In this document: positions 52,976 to 60,300 of the stretch, in pieces | Layout of the letters: the number at the start of each line of letters is the position of its first letter | How positions within the stretch are numbered: the first letter of the stretch is position 1 | Source of the DNA: GAS368 sp965227745 | Lineage (GTDB): Bacteria > Verrucomicrobiota > Verrucomicrobiia > Opitutales > Opitutaceae | Length of the DNA stretch: 64,000 nucleotides | Direction of reading: 5' to 3' | Assembly (NCBI GenBank): GCA_965227745.1 | Contig: OZ245769.1 | Coordinates: 4,526,001-4,590,000 of the forward strand | Notes under the pieces: generated by a model | What the model was told of the DNA's origin: nothing | Database searches by the model: none | Seen by the model: only the letters and a program-made list of their open reading frames with translations | Translations under genes and position numbers: made by a program

Positions 52976-53023
52976 GATAGAAAAACGGCCGTGCGAAGAA
53001 TCGAAATCTTTAGACCACCCTCA

Positions 53024-53266
53024 TCAACCTCCGGCGACCGGCGGAATAAATACAATTCTATCCCCCTCGCGCAGCACCGCCTCCGCCGACACAAAATCGT
53101 CATTCACCGCCGCCCGCACGCGATCACCGGGAAGGGTAAAGCCATGCCGCACGCGCAGTTCTTCGTAGAGCGCGGCGGGCGTCGTCGCGGCGGTCGTGAG
53201 CTTTTCCTGGGCCAGGCCGCGCTGCTCGCGGAGGATGGCGAAATACTGGACGGAGACCGTGATCAT
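53024..53266 (-). CDS. moaD: Molybdopterin synthase sulfur-carrier (small) subunit MoaD
   Basis: 80-aa ubiquitin-like sulfur carrier: MITVSVQYFAILREQRGL...YEELRVRHGF...RAAVNDDFV...LREGDRIVFIPPVAGG. The C-terminal Gly-Gly is the site of thiocarboxylate formation, and FIPPVAGG is the canonical ending. The start ATG overlaps the moaC stop by 4 bp, so it is coupled to moaC. Confidence 0.95.
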   Translation of the reverse strand: MITVSVQYFAILREQRGLAQEKLTTAATTPAALYEELRVRHGFTLPGDRVRAAVNDDFVSAEAVLREGDRIVFIPPVAGG

Positions 53267-53736
53267 GGGGCGCGGTAGTCGGATTTGCCGCCGGTCTTTT
53301 CGAGGAGGCGGATTTCGCGAATCACGATGCCGTGCGAGACAGCTTTGGCCATGTCGTAGAGCGTGAGCGCGGCGACGCTCGCGCCCGTGAGCGCCTCCAT
53401 CTCGACGCCGGTCTTCGCGTGCGTCTGCGCGTGGCAGTGGATGGTGATTTCGGCCTTCGCGGCATCGGCCTCGATCACGATCTGGCAATTATCGAGCGGC
53501 AACGGGTGGCACAGCGGGATGAGGTCGCTGGTTTTCTTCGCGCCCATCACGCCGGCCAGAATCGCGGTCTGAAAAATCGGGCCCTTCTTCGTCATGATCT
53601 CGCCGTCACGCAGCAGCCCGGCCAACTCCGGCGGGAGCGACACCACGGCGACCGCATGCGCCGTGCGCTTCGTCACAGCCTTGTCGCCGACGTTGACCAT
53701 CGCGGGTCGGTTTTGCGCATCGAGGTGGGAGAACAT
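53263..53736 (-). CDS. moaC: Cyclic pyranopterin monophosphate synthase MoaC
   Basis: 157 aa. Second step of Moco synthesis, acting with MoaA. Signs: MVNVGDKAVTKRTAHAV, KGPIFQTAILAGVMGAKKTSDLIPLCHPLPLDN (with the key Lys and His), HCHAQTHAKTGVEMEALTGASVAALTLYDMAKAV and the terminal VIREIRLLEKTGGKSDY. ATG 53736 is the family start; a much longer upstream frame (to 54267) is arginine-rich antisense to moeA and is not real. 175 bp separate it from moeA. Confidence 0.96.
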   Translation of the reverse strand: MFSHLDAQNRPAMVNVGDKAVTKRTAHAVAVVSLPPELAGLLRDGEIMTKKGPIFQTAILAGVMGAKKTSDLIPLCHPLPLDNCQIVIEADAAKAEITIHCHAQTHAKTGVEMEALTGASVAALTLYDMAKAVSHGIVIREIRLLEKTGGKSDYRAP

Positions 53737-53911
53737 TGGCGCTAATGACGAATGATGAATGACGAATGGCAAGCAGGAGCGTGGGGCGCGCTTAATGAAG
53801 ACTTTTTCCCGCGGATGGCGCGGATGAGCGCGGGTGGAAAAACGATTCCCTCCATCGGCTGATCTATCCGCGTTCATCCGCGCCATTCGCGGCAAATATT
53901 CTGAGTCGAAA

Positions 53912-55126
53912 TCAAATCCACGGATAAAACGGCACCACCGTCCCGGCTGCGAATTCCCCCGGTCCCTGCGGCAGCTCGACGAAGCCATCCGTGGCGACGA
54001 GGCCCGCGAAATCTCCCGAGGTGTTGCTCGGGTCGGGCGTCGCGATGAGTTCCGCGCGGGGGCCGCTGGAGAGCTGCACCGGCACGAGGTAGGCGAGCTT
54101 GGCTTTGAAGGAGATCGGCGCGCCCAGCGCGGCCATGCGCACCGGCTTCGGCGCGAGGCCGCTGGCGTGGGCGAGGGCGGGGAGGACGTAGCGGTGGAGG
54201 CAAGTGTAGGCCGAGACGGGATTGCCCGGCAGCGCGAAGACCGGCGTGTGGCGCTGGCTCTTGCCAAACCAGAAGGGCTTGCCCGGGCGCTGCGCCACGC
54301 CTTGGAAAATTTTCTTCACCCCCTGGCGGTCGAGCTCGGCGGGGAGGTAGTCGAATTTCCCTTTCGAGACGCCGCCCGTCACGAGCACCACGTCAAATTC
54401 CGCGATGATGTGCCAGAGCAGGTGCTCGATCTCCTGCCGCACGTCGCGTATATGAAATCTGGATACGTGCGGGAAGCCGGCGGCCGTCAGCGCCGCCGCC
54501 AGCGCGTGGTCGTTGCTGCGGCGGATCTGGTGCGGGGCGACGCGGGCGCCCACCTCGACGAGTTCGTCGCCCGTGGCGATCACCGCGATCTTGGGCGACT
54601 GGGTGACGGTGAGATTCGGGTAACCGCAGGCGGCGGCGACCGCGATCTCGCGGCCGGTGAGCTTGGTGCCGGCGGGCACGATCACTTCCCCGGCGGAATG
54701 ATCGCTGCCGCGCCGGTGCAGGGCATGGCCCGCGAGAAACTTTGCCGCCTCCGCCGAGATCGTCATCGTCGTGCCCGAGGCCGCGCGCGTCGTCTCCTCA
54801 TACGGCACGATGCAATCCGCGCCGCTCGGCAGCACCGCCCCGGTCATGATCTCGATGCAGGCGTCGGGCGCCTCGCCGAGCTTAAAGGGCCGCATGCCGG
54901 CGGCCTGCACGCCCTCGACGCGAAAAGCCGTCACGCCCGCCAGCAGCGAAGCCGCGCGCAGCGCGTAGCCATCCATCGTCACGCGGTCAAACGGCGGGAG
55001 GTCGCGGTCCGCGCAGATATCCGCGCGCAGCACCCGCCCATGTGCTTGCGCGAGCGGGCAATCCTCGCGCAAGAGGCGGGCGACGTTGGCGAAGATCAGT
55101 TTTTCGGCTTCGGCGGGGGTGAGCAT
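53912..55126 (-). CDS. moeA: Molybdopterin molybdotransferase MoeA
   Basis: 404 aa. Inserts molybdate into adenylylated molybdopterin. Domains visible: N-terminal block LPPFDRVTMDGYALRA, SGADCIVPYEETT, the MoCF-like core VIATGDELVEVGARVAPHQIRRSNDHALAAAL, VLVTGGVSKGKFDYLPAEL, FALPGNPVSAYTCLHRYVLPALAH, and a C-terminal beta domain. First gene of the minus-strand Moco operon, divergent from moaA. ATG 55126 is chosen because MLTPAEAEKLIFANV is the natural start. Confidence 0.95.
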   Translation of the reverse strand: MLTPAEAEKLIFANVARLLREDCPLAQAHGRVLRADICADRDLPPFDRVTMDGYALRAASLLAGVTAFRVEGVQAAGMRPFKLGEAPDACIEIMTGAVLPSGADCIVPYEETTRAASGTTMTISAEAAKFLAGHALHRRGSDHSAGEVIVPAGTKLTGREIAVAAACGYPNLTVTQSPKIAVIATGDELVEVGARVAPHQIRRSNDHALAAALTAAGFPHVSRFHIRDVRQEIEHLLWHIIAEFDVVLVTGGVSKGKFDYLPAELDRQGVKKIFQGVAQRPGKPFWFGKSQRHTPVFALPGNPVSAYTCLHRYVLPALAHASGLAPKPVRMAALGAPISFKAKLAYLVPVQLSSGPRAELIATPDPSNTSGDFAGLVATDGFVELPQGPGEFAAGTVVPFYPWI

Positions 55127-55206
55127 GGAATTTTTAGGAGCCTGCTTGCAGGCGGGGCACTCCCGGGGTAACAGGCACACACTACAGCCCGCAAGCGGGC
55201 TTCTAC

Positions 55207-56223
55207 ATGGGACATCCCACCGACCAATTCAACCGCCCACTGCGCGATTTGCGCATTTCGGTCACCGACCGCTGCAATTTCCGCTGCCCCTACTGCATGC
55301 CCAAGGACGTCTTTGGGGCCGGTTATCCCTTTCTCCGCGACCCGCAGCTCATGTCGCTCGACGAGCTCACGCGCATCGTGCGGGCCTTTCGCGCGCTCGG
55401 CGTGGAAAAAGTCCGCCTCACCGGCGGCGAGCCGCTGCTGCGCGCCGATGTGCCCGAGCTGATCCGCATTTTGAAACAAGAGGTCGGCATCAAGGATGTC
55501 GCCCTCACGACCAACGGCTGGTTGCTCGAAAAACTCGCGCCCGCGCTCCGCGCCGCCGGCCTCGATCGCTTGAATGTCTCCGTCGACTCGCTCGACGACA
55601 CCACCGCCGGCAAGCTCAATGGCCTCGGCTTCAGCATCGCGCGCGTCCTGCGCGGCATCGATGCGGCCGCGACGCAGGGCTTCCCGATTAAGATCAACTG
55701 CGTGGTGCAGCGCGGCGTAAACGACGGCGAACTCCTCACGCTCGCCGAGTATTTCCGCGCGCGGGGCCATGCGCTGCGCTTCATCGAGTTCATGGACGTC
55801 GGCAATACCAACCACTGGTCCGCCGAGCGCGTGGTGCCCGCCAAGGAAATCGTGGAGCGCGTGAATGCGCGCTGGCCACTCGAGCCCGTCGGCCCCGCCT
55901 ATCGCGGCGAGGTCGCCGCGCGTTACCGCTACGCCGATGGCCAGGGCGAGATCGGGCTCATCAGCTCCGTGACCGAGCCCTTTTGCCGCGACTGCCACCG
56001 CGCGCGCCTCTCGGCCGACGGCAAACTTTTCACCTGCCTCTTCGCCTCGCTCGGTTGGGATGTCCTCGGCGCCCTGCGCGCGGGGGCCGACGCGGCGGGC
56101 CTCGAAAGTTACCTCACCCGCGTCTGGACCGGCCGCCTCGACCGCTACAGCGACGAGCGCGCCGAAATGCTCGCGAACGGCGAAGCGCGGGCGAAGATCG
56201 AGATGAGTTATATCGGAGGATGA
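55207..56223 (+). CDS. moaA: GTP 3',8-cyclase MoaA
   Basis: 338 aa. First step of Moco synthesis: GTP to 3',8-cyclo-GTP. Radical-SAM cluster cysteines C23, C27 and C30 (TDRCNFRCPYCMP); RLTGGEPLLR; DSLDDTTAGKLNG; second [4Fe-4S] cluster cysteines C260, C263 and C277 (FCRDCHRARLSADGKLFTC); and the functional C-terminal Gly-Gly (MSYIGG). Divergent from moeA with an 80-bp gap filled by a short palindrome (GCCTGCTTGCAGGC and GCCCGCAAGCGGGC), with no room for a Moco riboswitch. Its 3' end has been tandemly duplicated just downstream. Confidence 0.97.
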   Translation: MGHPTDQFNRPLRDLRISVTDRCNFRCPYCMPKDVFGAGYPFLRDPQLMSLDELTRIVRAFRALGVEKVRLTGGEPLLRADVPELIRILKQEVGIKDVALTTNGWLLEKLAPALRAAGLDRLNVSVDSLDDTTAGKLNGLGFSIARVLRGIDAAATQGFPIKINCVVQRGVNDGELLTLAEYFRARGHALRFIEFMDVGNTNHWSAERVVPAKEIVERVNARWPLEPVGPAYRGEVAARYRYADGQGEIGLISSVTEPFCRDCHRARLSADGKLFTCLFASLGWDVLGALRAGADAAGLESYLTRVWTGRLDRYSDERAEMLANGEARAKIEMSYIGG

Positions 56224-56238
56224 GGTGAAGCGTCTGCG

Positions 56239-56335
56239 GTGGACGGCGACCTCCGGGCGCCGTCTTCAGGAATTCCGACTGCCGATGTGATTTTGCTATT
56301 CGCCCTCCCAACGGCGCCCGGAGGTCGCCGTCCAC
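56239..56335. repeat. 97-bp palindromic element, copy 2
   Basis: GTGGACGGCGACCTCCGGGC at 56239 to ...GTCGCCGTCCAC at 56335, 97 bp, right after the genuine moaA stop. Same orientation as copy 1. Confidence 0.88.
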
Positions 56336-56355
56336 CCCAAGCCCAAGGTGCCACG

Positions 56356-56471
56356 GTTACCTCACCCGCGTCTGGACCGGCCGCCTCGACCGCTACAGCG
56401 ACGAGCGCGCCGAAATGCTCGCGAACGGCGAAGCCCGGGCAAAGATCGAGATGAGTTATATCGGAGGATGA
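56356..56471 (+). pseudogene. Duplicated 3' end of moaA (start-less remnant)
   Basis: Repeats the last 38 codons of moaA (GYLTRVWTGRLDRYSDE... to MSYIGG) with stop TGA at 56469-56471. There is no start codon or upstream part, so it is not expressed as a protein by itself. Only two base differences from the parent are seen (GCG to GCC and GCG to GCA), both silent, so the duplication is recent or has been homogenised. Confidence 0.9.
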
Positions 56472-56487
56472 GGTGAAGCGGTCCGAG

Positions 56488-56584
56488 GTGGACGGCGACC
56501 TCCGGGCGCCGTCTTCGTGAGATTCGACTGCCGATTAGATTTTCGTGTTGGCCCTCCCAACGGCGCCCGGAGGTCGGCGTCCAC
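56488..56584. repeat. 97-bp palindromic element, copy 3
   Basis: GTGGACGGCGACCTCCGGGC at 56488 to ...GTCGGCGTCCAC at 56584. Same orientation as copies 1 and 2; the loop differs from copy 2 (GATTCGACTGCCGATTAGAT). Confidence 0.88.
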
Positions 56585-56606
56585 CTTCAGCACGCGGCTA
56601 TCGCGC

Positions 56607-57701
56607 CTACTCCGGCACCACGTCGTTGACGATGGGGCGGCCGGTTTCACGGCGGATGGATTCGAGGTTTTCGCGGATGAGGGCGCCCATCGATTCGCAG
56701 CGGAGGTATTCGTTGCGGCCATAGTGCTCGGCGAGGCTTTCACGGAGCAGGTGCACCTTCTCGATCGGCGCGACTTGGTCGCGGTCCATGCCGTGCAGGA
56801 GGAGGCCGAAGCGCTCGGCGGCGAGCTGGGCGCGCTGGAGCATGAGCGTTTGCTCCTCACGCTTGTACTGGTTGGCCGTCTCGGGGCGCAGGTGTTTCGA
56901 GCAGAACATCGCGAGCGAGGTGTTCTCTTTAAAGAACTGCGGCAGGTAAAAATTCTTCCGCCCGTTGTAGCTCTGCTGGTCGAAATCCATCGCGCGGATC
57001 CGCACCTGCCAGTCGTCGAAATCGGGCGTGAGCTGCACGACGAAATTATACGAGCGCATGTCGCCGAGGAGGCGTACGAAGCAGCGCTCGTTGAATTTCA
57101 CGAGCTCCTTCGCGATGCGGATGGGGCGGATATCCTTATGATACAGCCAGCGGTCGATGAAGATATCGCCCGGGATGCCGACGACGTGCTCCTCGACGAG
57201 CGTGTTGCCGTGGGTGAGGAAGTTGAGACGGTTCGGCGAGATGAGATGCTCGAGCTCGAGGCCGTACACGCGCGAGGCGTCGGCCTTCTTGATGTAGAAA
57301 TAGTCCTGGTTGTCGTTGTACGCATTCACGATGCGGATGCGAAACGGCATCGAGTTGCCAAACGTGCAGAAATCCACGCGGTCGATATAGAGATGGCGCA
57401 CGACCGCGAAATCACCGTCGACCTTCAGGATGGCATAGACCTGCTTCAGCGCCTCATTGAGCGCGGGCATCTCGCTGGCGTCATAGATCACCGTGTCCCA
57501 GAGCGTGGGTTTGCCGAGATGATCGGTGAGCGGGATGACCTCGTGAAAGGCGCGCAACCGCTCGTACGTCACCGGCAGATCACGCTCGCGCCGGTAGCGA
57601 CGCAGGTAGCCGCGCAACTCCTCCTCAATGGGAAAGCTCGGCTTCCGCCGCGTGGGAACGGGGTCGGTGGGCGGCGGGGGCGATGGATCCTCTTCGGCCA
57701 T
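56607..57701 (-). CDS. Unknown protein with kinase-fold-like GDxxxxN and DFD motifs
   Basis: 364 aa from ATG 57701. A proline-rich start is followed by a folded domain. Visible words are YFYIKKADASRVYGLELEHLISPNRLNFLTHGNTLVEEHVVGIPGDIFI, FNERCFVRLLGDMRSYNFVVQLTPDFDDWQVRIRAMDFDQQSYNGRKNFYLPQFFKEN. The combination Lys-bearing strand (IKKAD), hinge-like EEHVVG, GDMRSYN and MDFDQQ has the order of the kinase-like/aminoglycoside-phosphotransferase fold (HGDxxxxN, IDxD). The remaining ~90 residues form a helical tail. Closely worded homologues are remembered as uncharacterised conserved proteins. Function unknown; an ATP-dependent transferase is a hypothesis. Confidence 0.78.
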   Translation of the reverse strand: MAEEDPSPPPPTDPVPTRRKPSFPIEEELRGYLRRYRRERDLPVTYERLRAFHEVIPLTDHLGKPTLWDTVIYDASEMPALNEALKQVYAILKVDGDFAVVRHLYIDRVDFCTFGNSMPFRIRIVNAYNDNQDYFYIKKADASRVYGLELEHLISPNRLNFLTHGNTLVEEHVVGIPGDIFIDRWLYHKDIRPIRIAKELVKFNERCFVRLLGDMRSYNFVVQLTPDFDDWQVRIRAMDFDQQSYNGRKNFYLPQFFKENTSLAMFCSKHLRPETANQYKREEQTLMLQRAQLAAERFGLLLHGMDRDQVAPIEKVHLLRESLAEHYGRNEYLRCESMGALIRENLESIRRETGRPIVNDVVPE

Positions 57702-57803
57702 GGGGAGAAACGTTGGGGGCGCGAGTGAGTGAAGCAACTCTGCGTGTGGGCTCCGGCGACCAATGCTATTGCGAGACGTGGGGCGGTGGATTTGGTGTGA
57801 AGC

Positions 57804-58184
57804 GTGAAATTAAGTCCCCGCCGCATCGGCATCATCGGGTTGGTCTGCGGCGTAGTGATCGCCGCCCTCTTTCTGAGTTCTCCTCTGCGAAGGAGTCCCG
57901 CCACAATCCGGGAGAATCTGCTCCAAGAGAAGCCCATCGGAACGTCGATGAGCGAAATCGAGCGCTGGCTGACGGAGGAAAAGAAACTGAAGTTCACGAA
58001 AGTGCGGACGGGGTTTTTGAAGATGGACGTCGTGCCGACGGCGGTGGTGGGGGTGAAATCCATCCATGTCCCCTTGGGTGAGTACCGCTCTCCGATGACG
58101 ACCACCGTGGTCGCTTACTGGGGATTTAATGAGCGCGATGAACTGACCGACGTTTGGGTGTGGAAGAAGAGCGAGAAACGGTAG
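57804..58184 (+). CDS. Small membrane-anchored protein of unknown function
   Basis: 126 aa. One N-terminal helix (RRIGIIGLVCGVVIAALFLSS, about 6-26) serves as anchor or signal. The exported part reads SPATIRENLLQEKPIGTSMSEIERWLTEEKKLKFTKVRTGF...STTVVAYWGFNERDELTDVWVWKK. The region ENLLQEKPIGTSMSEIERWL with a late WGFNERDELTDVWV resembles BamE/SmpA-like small lipoprotein domains, but the lipobox is absent. No specific role can be assigned. A palindrome (GTGTGGCCGCAAGCGCGAGCG, 58195-58257) follows. Confidence 0.68.
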   Translation: MKLSPRRIGIIGLVCGVVIAALFLSSPLRRSPATIRENLLQEKPIGTSMSEIERWLTEEKKLKFTKVRTGFLKMDVVPTAVVGVKSIHVPLGEYRSPMTTTVVAYWGFNERDELTDVWVWKKSEKR

Positions 58185-58331
58185 CGCGGGGTTGCCGTGT
58201 GGCCGCAAGCGCGAGCGAGTGGTCAGGACTCCCGAAAGCCACACGCTCGCTCCCGGCTACCAGACGATGCAGACCGGTGTGCGTTCCCAAATGCGATTGC
58301 GCGCGACGCGGTGGCGGCTATCTTTCCTGAT

Positions 58332-58937
58332 GTGAAGACCGGCTTCCGTTCCCTCGTTGCCGTTGTGGTTGGGCTCCCGTTTGGGGCGGGGCTGGGGGTC
58401 GTGCGCGCGGAGGAAATGGTGTCGCTGCCGCGGACGGAAATTCGGCTGCAGTGGGCTGCGCCGACAGAGCTGGTGGCGGATAAATTTTCGCGGGCCGAGC
58501 TGGCTGCGGCTTTGCTCACTGAGACGAATCGCGTGCGCGCGCTGCACCAGCGGCGTCCGCTCCGGGCCCTCGCGCCGCTCACGGCTGCGGCGGATGATCA
58601 GGCGGCGTTTGTCGCGCTACAGGGGAGCTGCAGCCACGAGTCGCCGCAGCCGGGCCAGCGCACGCCGCGCGACCGCGTGGAGCGGCATGGACTCGACGAT
58701 GTGGTCGTGGGCGAAAACGTGCTCGCGATGACGCTCGTCACGAGCGAGGCGCCGCTCACCGCGCAAGCCATCGCCGCGCAACTCGTCGAGCAGTGGATGA
58801 ATTCCCCGGGGCATCGCGCGAATCTGCTCAATCGCGATTTCACGCACTTCGGCGGCTCGGTGTATTTCGCCACCGGGCTCGGCCGGGCGGAGCGCGCGTA
58901 CAGCGTGCAGGTGTTTGCGGTGGTGCCGCGGCGGTGA
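58332..58937 (+). CDS. Exported CAP (SCP/PR-1-like) domain protein
   Basis: 201 aa from GTG 58332 with signal peptide (MKTGFRSLVAVVVGLPFGAGLGVVRA). The CAP domain covers about 55-195: LLTETNRVRALHQRRPLRALAPLTAAADDQAAFVALQGSCSHESPQPGQRTPRDRVERHGLDDVVVGENVLA and VEQWMNSPGHRANLLNRDFTHFGGSVYF. The CAP cavity His/Glu residues (CSHES, GENV, SPGHRANLL) are present. Bacterial CAP proteins are exported; proposed roles include protease or lipid binding, and none is settled. Confidence 0.88.
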   Translation: MKTGFRSLVAVVVGLPFGAGLGVVRAEEMVSLPRTEIRLQWAAPTELVADKFSRAELAAALLTETNRVRALHQRRPLRALAPLTAAADDQAAFVALQGSCSHESPQPGQRTPRDRVERHGLDDVVVGENVLAMTLVTSEAPLTAQAIAAQLVEQWMNSPGHRANLLNRDFTHFGGSVYFATGLGRAERAYSVQVFAVVPRR

Positions 58938-58947
58938 CTGGCTTGGG

Positions 58948-59044
58948 GTGGACGGCGATCTCCGAGCGCCGTCGGGAGGGCGGGATCGGAAATTACGACG
59001 GCAGGCGGAATCGCTGACAACGGCGCCCGGAGGTCGCCGTCCAC
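58948..59044. repeat. 97-bp palindromic element, copy 4 (inverted)
   Basis: GTGGACGGCGATCTCCGAGC at 58948 to ...GAGGTCGCCGTCCAC at 59044, 97 bp. Its centre matches the reverse complement of copy 1, so it is inserted in the opposite orientation. Confidence 0.88.
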
Positions 59045-59159
59045 CTCGATCACCTCCCATATTAGTCCGTCGTCGTACCAGCGCCTACAAGCAGGCTGAC
59101 TCCTACGCAGTGGCGGATTGAGGTTTCGTGAAACCGTGTCAGTGGATTTACTTCGTCGA

Positions 59160-59224
59160 GCGGTGGTAGTGCAGCGGCCTTTGGCCGCGGGGAGCTCCGA
59201 AGACTCTGCGGCAGGATGCCGCAG
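59160..59224. repeat. Small double-hairpin palindrome
   Basis: GCGGTGGTAGTGCAGCGGCC/TTTGGCCGC hairpin and GCGGCAGGATGCCGC hairpin, with outer AGTG...CACT ends. It lies at the 3' end of the receiver-kinase gene on the minus strand and may serve as its transcription end. Confidence 0.5.
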
Positions 59225-59229
59225 CCACT

Positions 59230-60300
59230 TTACCCCGCCGCCACCATCAGCTCGCACCAAAACACACTGCCGCCCTTTTCCGGAAAATCGGCACCGACAG
59301 TGCCGCCCTGGGATTCCACGAGGTGTTTCACGATGGCGAGGCCGAGGCCGTTGCTTTCTTCGCCAGCGGTGGGGCGCGGCGAGAGGCGGACGTGTTCGCG
59401 GAAGAGTTGTACGCGCTCGGCCTCGGGCACGCCGGGACCCGTATCCTGAACTTCGATCCGGAGCCGAAAGGTCGTGAGCGTCACGCGCACCGTCACCGCG
59501 CCGCCGAGCGGGGTGAACTTGAGCGCGTTGCTCACGAGATTGGTAAAGACTTGGTACGCGTGCGCGGCGTCGCAGCGGGCGAGCGGGAGCTTTTCCGGCA
59601 GCTCCGTCGTCAGCGTGATCTGTTTCCGCGCGGCGGCGTGCTCCTGCTGGCGCGTGACGGCGCTCGCGAGCAGGGTGAGGTCGATGCGGCCCGAGCCGCC
59701 GGCGGTCGGTGCGCGGAGATCGAGAAAGGTGTCGATGATGCGGCGCATCTGCGCGGCGCCCTCGCCGATGTTGGCCATGTACTTCACGATGCCCTCGGGC
59801 ACGCCGGGCTGACGCTTCGCGAGCTCGCCCGCCATGAGGATCAGGCAAAGCGGATTGCGCAGATCGTGGCCGGCGATGCGCATGAAGCGCTCTTTCAACG
59901 CGAGCTGCTCTTTGAGTTCGCGTTGTAAGCGGCGGATCGAGAGATGGGTGCGGATGCGGGCGAGGGCCTCCTCGTGCTCGATGGGCTTCGTGATGTAGTC
60001 GACGCCGCCGGCGGCGAAGGCCTTCACCTTGTCGCCCGTTTCGCTGAGGGCCGTCATGAAGAGCACGGGCACATCGCAGGTCTCGGCGCGGGCTTTCAGC
60101 CGGCGGCAGGTTTCGAAGCCGTCGATGCCGGGCATCATGACATCGAGCAGGATGAGGTCGGGCTGGGTCTGGGCGGTTTGTGCGAGCGCCTCTTCGCCGT
60201 CCTCGGCGACCATGAGCTGGTAACCGGCGGCGCCGAGTGTTTCGACGAGCACGCCGAGATTGGCCGGGGTGTCGTCCACGATGAGAATGGTTTCACTCAT
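59230..60300 (-). CDS. Response-regulator/histidine-kinase protein (REC-HisKA-HATPase)
   Basis: 356 aa, soluble. N-terminal receiver with acidic pair D9-D10, Asp53 (LILLDVMMPGIDGFETCRRLK) and Lys105 (YITKPI), a coiled linker, dimerisation helix with His145 (RFMRIAGHDLRNPLCLI), HATPase_c (FTNLVSNALKFTPLGG, DTGPGVPEAE, SNGLGLAIVKHLVE). Receiver-first kinases of this type take phosphate or signals from an upstream hybrid kinase. Its ATG overlaps the stop of the large kinase gene by 4 bp (60297-60300), so both are made together and probably work in one relay. Confidence 0.92.
   Translation of the reverse strand: MSETILIVDDTPANLGVLVETLGAAGYQLMVAEDGEEALAQTAQTQPDLILLDVMMPGIDGFETCRRLKARAETCDVPVLFMTALSETGDKVKAFAAGGVDYITKPIEHEEALARIRTHLSIRRLQRELKEQLALKERFMRIAGHDLRNPLCLILMAGELAKRQPGVPEGIVKYMANIGEGAAQMRRIIDTFLDLRAPTAGGSGRIDLTLLASAVTRQQEHAAARKQITLTTELPEKLPLARCDAAHAYQVFTNLVSNALKFTPLGGAVTVRVTLTTFRLRIEVQDTGPGVPEAERVQLFREHVRLSPRPTAGEESNGLGLAIVKHLVESQGGTVGADFPEKGGSVFWCELMVAAG

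Larger units (their letters stand above)
56108..56603. repeat. 248-bp tandem duplication covering the moaA tail plus a palindromic element
   Basis: Unit 1 begins at GTTACCTCACCCG (56108) and unit 2 at 56356, 248 bp apart. Each unit holds the last ~38 codons of moaA, its stop, TGAGGTGAAGCG and one copy of the 97-bp palindrome (offset 249 after a one-base difference). The coding parts differ by only two silent changes. The palindrome parts differ more in their centre. Confidence 0.92.

Noticed and set aside
53737..54267. N-terminal extension of moaC by 177 codons
   Set aside because: It overlaps moeA in antisense-like composition and MoaC has its normal start at 53736.
55127..55206. Moco riboswitch between divergent moeA and moaA
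   Set aside because: Only 80 bp, filled by a simple palindrome; no space for the Moco-RNA fold.
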